From the NCBI GenBank assembly GCA_949128115.1, contig OX421966.1:37775042-37839041 (forward strand): a stretch of 64,000 bases of DNA, in the 5' to 3' direction. Below, piece after piece: positions 23,041-34,401 of this stretch; the stretch's first letter is position 1, and each line of letters begins with the position of its first letter. This DNA is from Anaspis maculata. Lineage: Eukaryota > Arthropoda > Insecta > Coleoptera > Scraptiidae. Position numbers and translations under genes: made by a program. The notes beneath the pieces are model-generated. The model saw nothing but the letters and a program-made list of their open reading frames with translations. It was not told where the DNA came from and made no database searches.

Positions 23041-23679
23041 ATTTTGCCTTTTTCTGAAAATTTCAATATTGTCTTATGGACCGAAAGCCCCCAAAAATGT
23101 TGTCTTTTGGCTCAATTTTTGATCAAGTCAAGCTCCACACAAAAGCCCGTTGGCTCCATTAATGTGTACCTTATGACGTGAATTTTGGCCCTTTTATCGA
23201 AAATTGACACGCTTATATCAGCCTTAAGCCCCCGGTCTGACATGTAAGACAAATAAATTTTAAACAACATTATTAACGCACATTAGACCTTGAGGGTTAC
23301 AATCAAGTACCTTATGACGGAGGTTTTGAGGCACCAGCTCCCTGTTCATAGAGTCTCCGCGAATAAACTGGCGGTCAATCCTGAAATTTGCGGGAAGACG
23401 CCCGGGATATTCTCGTACACAACACGCAAAAATATAAAGTGCGGGCACAGTCAGAGCGAGGCAGATTTGAATTAGCAGGGGAAGAGACCACTGAAATATC
23501 CAAAGCAAATTAGTGAGTCACGCACTGGTCTCAGAATAAGCGGCATAATTGAGAGAAATTCGGCCTGCGACTACAGGAAGTTTTGGAAGTTTCAGAATTG
23601 ATTTTTCAATGTCAGAGATAAGAAGCACATCAAAAAAAGAAGTCTTAGACACTTGAGCTAGCATAATGCAAGTGATGCA
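23041..23679. other. No gene recognised
   Basis: No domain-bearing frame or symmetric structure was noticed. Confidence 0.45.
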
Positions 23680-24500
23680 ACAGCACAAAAATCTAGAAAA
23701 ACAGTAGAAGGAATAACGCCTAGAAGAGAGAGAGGAACAGGAGAAAGTAAATTGAAGAACTTTATAGAAGAGCAAAAGAAGAGATTGAACATCAAGCAGA
23801 TGAAGGAGATGACTAAAAGGTATTCTAGAAGAACAGGATAAGCGAAGTGGGGAATCTCAACGGTTTTGGAGCACCAAACGCGGTACTTCCAAGATAACGT
23901 GAGCAAGCTAGAAGAAGAAATGGAAGCGATAGAAGCGAAGGTGATGGAGCTGCAGCAACGAGTCCAGAACGTTGAATCTTCGATATGGGGATAGTCACGT
24001 CTGGCAGATCCACTAGATTCAGTTGAAAGCTAGAGCACCATACAGCGGAGGAAGCTTGCAGGATATCGAAGCCGACGTCCATCAACGACTGGCTCACCTA
24101 ACCTATCCGAATCATCCACCGGACCTTTTAGCAGATATCACCAGGGATACATAGGTTCATAGACGGACTAAGAGATCATGATTTGCGACAAATGGTTATG
24201 ATCATTGATCCGGCTACGATCAACGACGCCCTCATTCATGCACTTCGCATCGGAGCTGTCAAAAAGACTATGCGCTCTCATCGTTTTCGAGAGGTAGACT
24301 TCGAATAAACAAAGAACTCATGGATGCTGACTAGGAACTCAGTCGTGAGAATGCTGCCAAAAGCACTCGATGCCCTGTCTCGAATGAAGCCGAGGGATAG
24401 CAAAATAAAAACAGGCAGTAGGCCAAGTTGCTCTGGCTGCGGAAAACCGGGACATCTGATCCAGCTAAGCTCAAATTCAACCGACCGTCTCACAACGAGG
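23680..24500 (+). pseudogene. Ty3/gypsy gag relic with broken zinc knuckle
   Basis: Pieces in shifting plus frames line up as a Gag. A charged coiled-coil segment (SKLEEEMEAIEAKVMELQQR near 23908) comes first. Then RLAHLTYPNHPPDLLADI (near 24090) and FIDGLRDHDLRQMVMIIDP (near 24153) follow, ending at a stop near 24307. A zinc-knuckle-like CSGCGKPGHLIQLS lies near 24430, in which the fourth zinc ligand is Ser instead of Cys. Gag of Ty3/gypsy elements packages RNA through this knuckle. Frameshifts between the pieces and the missing ligand show it is dead. No LTR, protease or RT is seen nearby. The longer minus frame opposite (24278-24790) is a shadow. Confidence 0.7.
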
Positions 24501-24875
24501 CAAAAAGCGCCCAGTCCGGAAAAGGTAACAGGGAAACTAATTCCAGGTGGAGCTAAGACGCGCACGCTGGCTGGCAGGGCAGTCCTCTCGATGCTATAGG
24601 AGTAACTCCGTCTCACTGCTGTGGACATCACTATATACTTGACTGGCAAGTGACCTAACCAGTCGCTATGAATAATTGGGTACCTGCGTTCTGTGTGAAC
24701 AAGGGGTAATGAGGCGGTTGTTTTAGGCGTGATGCTTACCACATCACCCCGAACCCTCAGCGGCGCGCGACAACCAGGTGGTGAAGACAAAGCACGGAAG
24801 TTCTAACACTTCTAACCTTCCACTTTGTAGGCCAAGAATCGTAATCGTCAAGACCTTTTCGAATCGTTTTACATA

Positions 24876-26010
24876 TAGTGGGGAATGCGGGACACTTGCC
24901 CATACGGGAGACATGAATAAAACCGCAAAGTACTCGAACCGTGTGAAATCTAAATATCTTGAAACACAAACAAGGTAGGTAATGTTATTCTGGCTCATCG
25001 TTTAGCACGATAATTGTTCTTTTCGTCTCTGATCATCAAATTTCATTTCATTTTAAACTTTCCTGATTTAGTGTGTGTTTGAGTAATAGAAACGCAGGAA
25101 GGGAGACTTGAACCACTTGTTCTGGGGACAGTTGAACCGTGGTTTTTGTTGTTATAAAACTTGTTATGAGTTGATTGGAACTGATATTATTAACAGTAAT
25201 ATCACAAGTGCTTAGATTTTTACGATAATTTTGGCCTAGAGGGCATTATCTAGGAAAAACTAGCCCGGGGGAAAAGCTTGGCCAAAATTATATGGAAAAA
25301 TCTCGAAAACGGGTTATATTTGGCTGATTACTGCAAGAGAGAAGTCCAAAATGACAGCTGTCAGATCTTGTTGTTTATTTCCATTATATTCGGTTGCCCT
25401 TGACAGTGAGAAATAGATGAGTGGATATTATTCTTGTAGCTCTAATCATCAATAAGGGCGTTGTATGTAATAATCAGTATTACTACAGGTGCTATACTTA
25501 CCATAATCCTCGTTTTGCTTTATGGCTATCTTATTCTCGAATTGTTTTTTGTTTTGTTTGGCAGAGTGCTATAATTATTTTTGACACATATTGAAATTTG
25601 AAACTTTATTGATAGGTACATTTGTTTTGACAGAAATTTACGAATTTTATCAATATAATGTTACGCATTGCTACCTCCGGTTACCTGGTAGCATTTTTGT
25701 GATAAAATTCCCGATATTTTTCAATTAAATTATACAATTAGTCTCAAAATGTAGTATGCTCAAATCTCCCTAGTAGCTGGTTCATCTCTCCCAGTGGTTA
25801 GGGAGACATGATCCAGATGCAAAAATTTTTCAAATGTGGTTCCATTCTTTGGATTTGAGAATCATTCGCATTCCAAAACAAAAAATACACACTGATTCTA
25901 AGATGTCTACACATTCCGTGGGGCTTTTCGGTAGTTATCTGATAGAGCTCCAGATCTAACAAAAAAATAATAAAGAAAAAGTGGTTCAAATGTCCCGCAC
26001 TCCCCCTATT
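24876..26010. mobile_element. TIR element, about 1.13 kb, with nested MITE
   Basis: The left end TAGTGGGGAATGCGGGACA is mirrored by the right end TGTCCCGCACTCCCCCTA. The terminal bases are compatible with a TA duplication. The body holds related GGGAGACTTGAACCAC-type motifs and MITE M copy B. The minus frames here have no transposase motif. Confidence 0.6.
25192..25477 (+). mobile_element. MITE family M, copy B
   Basis: It opens AACAGTAATATCACAAGTGC and ends GTTGTATGTAATAATCA, matching copy A. It is shorter because part of the internal hairpin (around 25235-25250) is missing. It lies inside the TIR element at 24876-26010. Confidence 0.8.
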
Positions 26011-26387
26011 CTCACGTCAGCCTAGTTGAAACTGTCTACTCAACAGAAAAACTCTTCAAGAGTAATTTGGATTCATCCAAGTTTGATGGCAATAAAAGCA
26101 ATGCAGTTATTGTCCATAGAAATGCAAAACCCACATTTTGTTTATGATTAGTTATAATACGAGTAAAATCGTATCTGTGACGAAGAGACACTGCTTGTGT
26201 AGCACGAAGTGAGAAAAACGATCAGTGGAAACCGGCTCCGAGAATTTGTCATCACTGACGCGACGTTACGAAACTTCTTGCTTCAAAGAAAACCAAAATG
26301 TAACTCGGAAGCGAAGCCTTCTGCAAGTTCACTACCACCCCAAAATGTGACACGGGAGGCTGTGGCGGCGAGCATCGCCCACTCACG

Positions 26388-26406
26388 TATAAACTGAATA
26401 TAAATA
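26388..26406 (+). promoter_or_regulatory. TATA-like elements upstream of the candidate gene
   Basis: TATAAAC (26388-26394) and TATAAATA (26399-26406) lie just before a GC-rich block, in the right order for a core promoter of the plus-strand gene whose coding start is at 27011. No initiator could be fixed. Confidence 0.35.
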
Positions 26407-27010
26407 CACCTCAATTTACAAGTGTATTATTGCCGGAGCCGGGAAGACCTGGTGGCGGTATGTGGATGCTGCCGCTGCCGGTGGCGGCGGTGTGGTGGTG
26501 GCGGTGGTGGTCCGACGATCGTCATCATCATCATCGCAAAGGAGCGACACGACGCATCTCGACGCGCAAAGAGCGAGAGACCGGAGTTCAGTATCTCCCG
26601 GAACTCGGACTGCACCGGAGCCCCCACGTACCGTACTCCTGCCGCTTTTGCCAAACACACCAAGAGACACGCCCACTATTTCGCCGCCGACCAGCCGCTT
26701 CCACACGCACCCCACGACGCGAACCGGCCGGTGGTGCGTTCTTTCTCGCCAAACCACAAATAAGGGTCTCGCGCCAAAACACTCGGCCAAGTTTGGAATT
26801 TTTTTCGAAAGTCCCCAAAAAGTCTAAAACAGTGCGCTGGGAATTTTTAAAGCCGCCTAAAAAAATTGTGTAAAAGAGGGAGTGGCGGGATTTCTTGAAT
26901 TAATTATGACCCGGGTACCGTAGTGTGTAATATCTTGAGAAAAGCTCGCGCGGGAACTTGGTGTCATTGAAATTAAAGTTCAGTGCTTTTTTAGAGGGTA
27001 TCCGAACAAG
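26407..27010 (+). other. GC-rich 5' leader or promoter block
   Basis: 26440-26760 is far richer in G and C, and in CpG, than anything around it, and it carries runs of GGCGGTGG and CATCATCATC. Overlapping frames on both strands (76-147 codons) lack domains and are compositional artefacts. Several ATGs precede 27011, so transcription may start later, or the leader may be spliced or hold upstream frames. Confidence 0.45.
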
Positions 27011-27053
27011 ATGTGGCGAAAACTGTTGCTGATTACGCTCCTGCATTCACTAG
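27011..27053 (+). CDS. Candidate first coding exon, signal-peptide start
   Basis: ATG at 27011 opens MWRKLLLITLLHSLG: one basic pair followed by a leucine-rich hydrophobic core, the typical start of a secreted or membrane protein. The frame runs 14 codons plus one base and meets G|GTAAAAT at 27053/27054, a usable 5' splice donor in phase 1. It follows a GC-rich leader with TATA-like motifs. All this fits the first coding exon of a multi-exon insect gene whose later exons lie beyond a long, repeat-filled intron, possibly outside the window. I could not locate exon 2 or identify the protein. The context AACAAGATG is acceptable for initiation. This is the best host-gene candidate in the window. 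Confidence 0.5.
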
Positions 27054-27179
27054 GTAAAATCCTACTTTTGCGTGCCTCGAGGGTACGAATATACAGAGAA
27101 AAAGTGTGGAAATTTACCTGATTCATGTATACGAATCATCACGAAAAAAGCGAATGTTGCAAAATTTCAGTTGTTGACT

Positions 27180-27311
27180 ATAGCTGGATTCCCAGATGAA
27201 TGCGAAATTTTATGTCAAAGTCCTCATATTGGCCAATCAGAGCCCTCGAATTCAAAATTTCACATACAAAATTCCATTTCCTTTCATTCGCATCTGGGAA
27301 TCCAGCTTATC
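27180..27311. repeat. Hairpin MITE, about 130 bp
   Basis: AGCTGGATTCCCAGATG near 27182 is mirrored by CATCTGGGAATCCAGCT ending near 27308. The centre holds the palindrome ATTGGCCAAT. It lies just inside the putative first intron. Confidence 0.85.
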
Positions 27312-27739
27312 AAATTGGAGAGTTCAAAAAAACCTTCAGCAATTCAAATTTGACAATGTCACCGAGTTTTTTACGAATATTCGCCCATGTAATAAAGTTT
27401 CGATGTACATTCATAAGTATGCAACAGAAACAGACAAAATAGAATGTGAGTTGTGAACACACCATAAAAAAGTTTATAGATTTCGTGGGAAGTATGCCTC
27501 GAGATGCTTTTCGCAGCGCTAACTACCGGTCATTAATTAGTATCTTTTATCTCCTTTCGCGTGTATCTTTTGTTTGCACCCTTCGAGCGGAAATTTGAGG
27601 CTCCTTTGAATTCAACTTTCCAAGAATATTTTTACGTATCTGGAATTGGAGGAGGCGGCAAAATTGCTGCTTGATGGTTTGGATTTATCCAAAAATTTCT
27701 TCAAGACCGCAGTTTTAAAAACCGTCAAAACTTTATTCC

Positions 27740-28155
27740 GAGAATGGGGTACTTGCCAATGAAACAGATTTGACTGGAAACACTTTCAATCATCAACAAG
27801 AGTAATAAATAGTATTTCCTGAAAATTTCCGGAAAATATATCCATTGATTAAAAAGATTTTTTTTTTCGATTTTTTTTTCAAAAGGTTGGTAAAAGTCGG
27901 GAATGTTTAGTGAAATTTTTCTGCCTGTATTTTTCAAATATTGTTAAGCCACTCTAACTGTTTTTTGAGTTTTCAACCCAACAGTGCTGTTTGTTTAGTT
28001 TTTAGTATATTTGTGACGTCACAAATATATTTTTAAAACAGACACTACGGCCGCAATTTTGGGAATTTAGGAAAAAGAAAAAATACGGGTACAATATTTT
28101 TGCCCATACTTTCGATTAAGCCAATAAAAAAATTTTGGGCAAGTAGCCCATTCTC
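27740..28155. mobile_element. TIR element (MITE), 416 bp
   Basis: GAGAATGGGGTACTTGCCAA is mirrored by TTGGGCAAGTAGCCCATTCTC-type sequence at the right end. A related end (GGCAAGTATCCCATTCTG) occurs at 45775-45792 inside the compound repeat, so the two share a terminal module. There is no coding content. Confidence 0.7.
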
Positions 28156-28765
28156 TATTGAGTTCACACTCCAAAGTTAACAGTTCCATTCTCAGTTTTC
28201 TTATTTATCGTGTTATACTTACCTTGGGTTTCACCAAAATTTTAAGAGAAGATGAACATGCACCAGCCAATAGGATGGCCAGTTGCTTAGTTACTATCAG
28301 AGTAATAAAGTTATCGCGTTGATAAAAGTTTGGTGGAACCCGAGGATAATCGTCGAATTTAACGTGAAAAACAAAACTTGTCATTTGATTATCTATTTAC
28401 TTACGTTAAATAGAATAAATTAATGAGCTACAATAAACATACTGTGTGAAATTTGGAAAGCTAGTGAAAAAAAATTGCGTGTGCAAGAGCGGAGGCAAAA
28501 CTCATGAACATGTACATTGAAGTGAGCGAAGTCACCTGAACAATCAAAGCCATGTATTCTGTGACCATGTGATGGGTCCGGGATTTTGTAAAATGCGTGA
28601 TACCTGTGTTGCATCACTATATAAAAAAAATCCTATTTTGCTCTTTCGAACTGCGCTTTTTCCTACGGATTTCGGTCTATAGCTTATAACATAACCTATA
28701 GCAATCAGGAAACTTGGATGAACGTATCCATTTCATGTGCTGTGATAGGTATGAGATAGGAGGAT
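28156..28765. other. No gene recognised
   Basis: About 600 bp with no supported feature. Confidence 0.45.
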
Positions 28766-28890
28766 AAGATTCTCACCTACATGATTTTTCTCGTACGTTT
28801 CGAATCTGTCTACTTGAATTTTCTGTGGTATATCGCTTACAGGGTGAAACATAGAGAATTTTTTTCAAATTGGACACCCTATATTTTAAT
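28766..28890 (-). repeat. Dispersed repeat D, copy 2 (minus)
   Basis: It reads GATTCTCACCTACATGA, then GTTTCGAATCTGTC, then GCTTACAGGGTGAAACAT and GGACACCCTATA. This is the reverse complement of the block at 22868-23000. Confidence 0.65.
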
Positions 28891-29659
28891 ACTCACGAAA
28901 ATTGATTTTGATTTCCATCTTGATTATGAATCTATATAATACTACTTGATACTATACTCAACAAAACACATGTGGAAAAACTTGTTAAAGTTTAATAAAA
29001 ATTGTGAAAATTCTCACTGAGTTACCTATACCTACTTTTGGGAAATCATTCCTCGATATTTTTTAAAAGAGAAACTTCCGAGGAAACTTCATCAGTTTTA
29101 GCATAGGTATGTGTTTTTGTTTTGCTGACTAACTTATGGAGTGTGAAACTGTAAAATATACTCGAAAATATAATGATAAGCTACTGGACACCTGCGCCAT
29201 TCTAAGATTTTACCATGATCGAACTATCAAGTACACATTAGTAAACTCATTTTGAGAAGAAAAACTTAGCTTTTTTCAAGCGTCTATTTGTTACAGCAAT
29301 TTTGAAAATTCGCGGAACGTCATATGTGATGCTTCCATAAGCGCTGCGCGTAAATCAAACACAGCTTCCGAGTGTCGCGATGAAAGCAGTAGGTATGGAG
29401 TATGGAGATATGCAGCAGTGACGTCACCAGCGTTCTATTTTGATTTTTGTTACTCACTTGAAATTGTGATACCGCGCTGCAGTTTTCACCATAAATCATA
29501 TCAAAAATTGCAGTGTTATTATTTATCATATTACATATATCGAATGATAATTTAACCATCAATAAGTTACATGGAAGTCAAAAAATAAGCTATGGTGCAT
29601 TATACCTTGATAATGATAAAAACAAAGAGTCCAGTAGCCTATTTGAGGGATTCTTTCGA

Positions 29660-29815
29660 TGTTGCCCCTATAAGCGATACATCACACTTTGTTTGTAGAT
29701 TCGAAGCTCACGGTACAAATCATATAAGAATGGTTTTTCATTTTTGAAATTATATTCAAGAGGAAGTCTCATATCAAGAAAGGGTAAAATTTATACGTAA
29801 GCACCCTGTACGTTG
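29660..29815 (+). repeat. Dispersed repeat D, copy 3 (diverged)
   Basis: CCTATAAGCGATACATCA, TAGATTCGAAGCTCACGG and GAGGAAGTCTC follow the same order as 22910-23035, but with more substitutions. Confidence 0.5.
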
Positions 29816-30387
29816 AAAGTTGCATACAGTAACTTTTACAAAACTGACGACTCAGGAAAGCAGTGATTTTAGGCATAGGTGAAGATCTATATAATACAAT
29901 GTTTTTTACTTGAAACCTTTGTTTCTATGGTCCGTTCACTTCTACCGTGATTCTAGTTGGCTGTTGTGAGATTTTATTTGTAAGTTTTCAAATGTGAAAT
30001 ATAAAAAATCCCCAAAACTTTGCGGTTGGCTGCTATGGCGATATTCGGCACAATAATTCACGAGATACGAAGTCGCCCAGACCACTTTTAAAACAATTTT
30101 TTTGCGCATTCCTTTGCAGATAGAAAAAACATTTATGATGACTTTTATATAAGTTGTAGGTATATGGATATTACAGTTTATGTATTTAAGTTGACACTTG
30201 TCAGAATAACCTCGAAAATTACAAAAAAATAAATAAATTTGCAATGGAACAAACACGTGAGATTTTGTACAACACAACACTCGTGGCTTGTTACACAAGA
30301 TGCTTTCCGACACTCAGCCTCTTACAAATTTTCCTCTTACCTCTTGCAAATTTTGGCTTCGTGTCTACGGCGCTATTATTGGAACGC

Positions 30388-31161
30388 AGTTATATGACCT
30401 TACATGGCGAAAACGGTGAATTCACAAATATACCCATTACAAAGGGAGTCTTGCAGGGGGAAACTCTTAGTCCATTACTTTTTTGTCTATTTATAGCGGA
30501 TATGGAAAGCTACTTTACCACCAGCAATGCCAGGGGAATCCCCATCGATAATTCAACTGACGTAATAACGCTTCTTTATGCCGATGACCTGATTTTATTT
30601 GCGGACTCTCCAGTCAATTTACAACGGAACTTGGACCTACTACACAGATACAACGAAATAAACAAACTCGAGCTCAACACAACTAAGAGTGACATAATCA
30701 TCTTCCGGGAGCACCCTAATCCGCCAAGAGTTGAACTTTATTACAATAGAAACATCTTAAGTGTTGTAAATTCTTTCAAGTATCTCGGGATCGACTTCAA
30801 ATTCAACGGGCTGTTTGCAGAAGCATGCAAGCAGAGAATTGAAAAAGCTAAGCAGTCAACAGGATTCATCAGAAGCACTCTTTTAAAGAACAAAGTCAAC
30901 AGTTGGGAGAGTTACTTGAAACTGTTTTATGCCGTTGTTTTGCCCACACTTATTTACTGTGTGAGTGTATGGGGATTAAGGTACCTAAGTAATTTGGATA
31001 CGGTGCAAGGTTTTTTCCTCAAAGGTTGTAACTTTTTGCAGAGAACTACAGCAAATTACCTACTTCGCCTAGTAATTTCGGCTTCGTGTCTGAAAACCAC
31101 TTATGTAACAGCCAACTCGTATCGTAAACTACTATTACAACTTCATGGGGAATGTTTTTAG
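30388..31161 (+). pseudogene. LINE reverse transcriptase, C-terminal half
   Basis: The frame contains PITKGVLQGETLSPLLFCLF, the conserved RT block before the active site. LLYADDLILFAD follows, with the catalytic Y-A-D-D near 30580, and then the thumb-side pattern KLELNTTKSDIIIF and SFKYLGIDF. This is a non-LTR retrotransposon RT of about 250 visible residues. The endonuclease and the RT N-terminus (first catalytic Asp) are missing because the copy begins at the 5' truncation point. The open frame runs through the truncation into flanking DNA (from 30244), so the apparent start at 30244 is not the element's own. The frame is free of stops to 31161, suggesting a fairly recent insertion. The clade was not determined. 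Confidence 0.88.
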
Positions 31162-31388
31162 GATCAGGGCAATAATTAACGAAATATGAGTATTTTAATT
31201 TTTATTCCAACTCTATTGCTGAATTCGTTCTGTATAAAATTGTGTCTTATTTACTATTTGTCGTCAATATGTATTTGGTTTAATTTTCTTTTTCTGGTAA
31301 CCACCACACTTTGGATTTTTTTTGTGTGTGTAACCTTGTTATTGGACGTCAAGTCCATAAAAATAATAAATCTATTTATTTATTTATT
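30388..31388 (+). mobile_element. 5'-truncated LINE with 14-bp target duplication
   Basis: The insertion is bracketed by the direct repeat TATTATTGGAACGC at 30374-30387 and 31389-31402. Between them lie a reverse transcriptase frame fragment, a 3' untranslated part and a TTTA/TATT-rich tail (31371-31388). Direct flanking repeats, 5' truncation and a simple-repeat tail are the marks of target-primed reverse transcription by non-LTR elements. Confidence 0.9.
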
Positions 31389-31402
31389 TATTATTGGAAC
31401 GC

Positions 31403-32215
31403 TGTTTTGACCAGCGCTATTCCGTATCAGAGCCCTGAAAGCCAGTTATGTAACAGCCAACTCGTATTTATTGTAAACTACTATTGCAGGAGATTATGTC
31501 TGACGCTTTTTCCATTTTATTGGAAAATGTAGTGATTTTTCGACCTGTTTTCGATTTTCGCCAATGAACAGAGAAATCAAAGCAACCTTGATATTTGACA
31601 GTTGTCGAAAATATCTGTTACCTCTCGAAGCTAGTTCAACTTTTCGATGATCCAAACTAGGATCCAAACTAAACAATATACAAAAGGGGACTCCATGCAA
31701 TCTCAACCCTTTCGCCCCTTCCAATCGAAAAGACGCCAAACCCTGAAAAATTATTGCCAAAACAAGTATCGCCGCGGCGGTCTGTCGTATGCAAGTAGAA
31801 TTTTGGTGTAAGAAGTTTAATAAACCGAATTTCAGAAAACCGAGCCGCTTGAAGTTGCATATTGGACCGAAATTAACGTACCTTCAATTTACAATTTGCT
31901 TCCGTCCTGGAGCTTGGCGGGACGAGTTTTGTCGGCCTCAAACGACCCGACCGCCGCCGTAAAAATGACTAAGATTGAAGGCGACCCCGTGCGATTTTGG
32001 TATCTAAATGACCGTAGCACTTAACATAGCTCTGCGGCCTCGTCTGCGCCCCCCTGGTCTCACTTCCATGTATGACAAGATCAGATTTTGATTCAAGTTT
32101 GATAAGGAACACAACTTTACGTTTAGAAAAGCCAGTTTCAGACTAGGTGAAAAGGGGCGCCAAATAGAATCACAGTAGAAGTGAACCTACATACTCAGAC
32201 TTTTTCACCAAAAGA
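31403..32215. other. No gene recognised; holds a partial match to the LINE end
   Basis: 31441-31490 repeats the 22-bp block at 31100-31121 (TATGTAACAGCCAACTCGTA and the two bases before it) and continues with GTAAACTACTATT. The remainder has no supported feature; the 88- and 63-codon minus frames lack domains. Confidence 0.45.
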
Positions 32216-32218
32216 CTA

Positions 32219-34398
32219 TAGTGCAGTAAAGATAGTCAAAAAAGACCCCAAACCTTGAAAAAATTAATTCATGAAATTTTATAGCAGATATCGATTCAGA
32301 ATTTCATCCTCCACCACATACTCAAAATCCCCGAAAATCCCAGTTGAGCATTTTTCTTGCGGCGCTGTCAAAGTATATCATGTTTGCTGCAACTAGTCCG
32401 AAAATTGTATTCTCGTTTTTGTCACACTAGAGCTACATTGTTGGCTCAGAGCTGTTGATGTACACTGCAGGGCATGACCAGACCTTTGTTTGAGCTTCTA
32501 ACTCGTATTTCCCGAAAAAAAAACACGGAAGTCGCTTTAATTCCCAATTAACAGTGTTGATTGAAGATAATCCGAGAGTTAATGACCAAGTTAATTGAAA
32601 TCTGTTTGATTTGTGATAGAGGCATGAAATTTGGTATAAGTGGTTTTCATGGTCTTCTTTTCAAATGCAAACACGATGACTCGCCATATTTTGGCTAGGG
32701 GGGCCCAAGGACCCCCTTAAAAATTTGAAGTTGCAGGAACTCTTACAAACCACCGGTAAATATCGTCACACATTTCAAAAAGTAACCATTTTACTCCACA
32801 TCAAATCTTGACAAGAGACACAACAGTTGTCGACATGTACGCATTGTTCTTCGGGTTGAAAAAAATTTCCTCGGAGTGTCAAAAAAAAACACAGTTTTTA
32901 ATGATTTTTCCATCTAAAAAAATGTGAATTGATCGGCCGTGTATCATTATTTACTAATTTGTATTTTCCGAAGCTATTCATGAAGTCTGTTTTTTGATAC
33001 TGTCATTCTAGGAATGACAGCTCCCGAAGAAATAAGCCAATTCAAGTGTGAAGTTCAACAGCGTTTTTTTATTGTTCCCAATCAATATGATTGACAATTC
33101 ATGAATGGATGGATAGCTGAAACTGTTCTGTAACTTAATTCTTTTTGACCAGACGCGGAACCAAGCGCAAAAGCCTAGGAAAAAATATTTTTCACGTCGC
33201 CCACCATCATAAAATTTGTGACCCTAGGGTGTGTTGAAAATATTTTTATACCGTGTATTAACTTGATCTCAAAGCTTTGAAGTATTTCACGCCTCAATCT
33301 TAATTCTTTGTGCCTTCTACTTGACAACTGCAGATCGTATTGACGTTTGTCTATACTCATTAGTCTGTATTTGCTGTTGTTTCGCCAAAGTAGCATGAAA
33401 TTTGGTGCAATTCTAACAGTGACAGGTGGCGGTTAAAAAATTTTCTTTCGGGGCTTTCGCGCATCACTTCTCATTCAGTTATACTCATTAAAATTATGAA
33501 ACAGTTGAAGCTATCCACCCAATAATGAATTGTCATCTATTGATTGGTAAAATTGGAAAAAACGCTGCTGAACTGAGCACTTGAATTGGCTGGTTTCATC
33601 TAGGATTGTTGCTTCTAAGATGTCAATATCAAGAAATTGACTTCATCAACGGTTTCGGCAGAAACGATTTAGTGGATAATGATATGCGGAAGATGAATTT
33701 ACTCTTCTATTACATGAAAAAATTATAAAAACCTGATTTTTTTTGACATTCCGAAGAATTTTTTTTTTCATTATGAAGAACAGTGCGTACATGGCGACAA
33801 CTGGTCTGCCTCTTGTTGAGATTTAACGTAGAGTCAAATGACTACTTTTTGAGATGCGTGACGATTATTAATGGTGGTTTGTATGAGTACCTGCAACTTC
33901 AATTTTCAAGGGGGCCCCCAAGCCCCCCCAACCAAAATATGACAAGGCCTCATGCCTACATTTGAAAAGGGGACCATGAAGACCACTCATACCAAATCTT
34001 ATGCCTTTATCACAGAAAGAACAGATTTTATTAAATTTGGTCACTAATTCCCGAACTACACTTGATTACCACTGGTAATTGCAGATTAAGCAAGTTACGT
34101 GTTTTCTTTTGCGGGAAATAGGATATCGACGGTTCAAATGACGTTCTGGTCATGCCCTGGAGTATATACCAACAGTTCTGAGCTAACAATATAGCTCAAT
34201 TGTGACAAAAGCGAGGATACAATTTTTGGACTTGCTGCAGCAAACATGATATACTTTGACAGCGCCGCAAGAAAAATGCTCAAGTGGGATTTTCGGGGAT
34301 TTTAAGTACATGGTAGAGGATGAAATTCTGAATCGATAACAGCTTTAAAATTTTATGAAATAATTATTTCAACCTCAAAACCTATCTTTACTGCACTA
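32219..34398. mobile_element. Giant foldback element, 2.18 kb
   Basis: The left end TAGTGCAGTAAAGATAG is mirrored by the right end CTATCTTTACTGCACTA. CTA flanks both sides (32216-32218 and 34399-34401). The arms run roughly 32219-33110 and 33480-34398, for example TTTCTTGCGGCGCTGTCAAA near 32354 versus TTTGACAGCGCCGCAAGAAA near 34256. Arms differ by scattered changes. The ends start TAGT.C.G like those of the 6045-7876 foldback, suggesting a common superfamily. No transposase is seen. Confidence 0.88.
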
Positions 34399-34401
34399 CT
34401 A

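Noticed and set aside
24278..24790. 170-codon minus frame
   Set aside because: It lies antisense to the gag relic with its zinc-knuckle motif. It is a shadow frame without a domain.
26427..26873. Overlapping frames on both strands in the GC-rich block
   Set aside because: All are low-complexity (runs of P, R, H, T or I) and appear in five frames at once, which is what high GC content produces.
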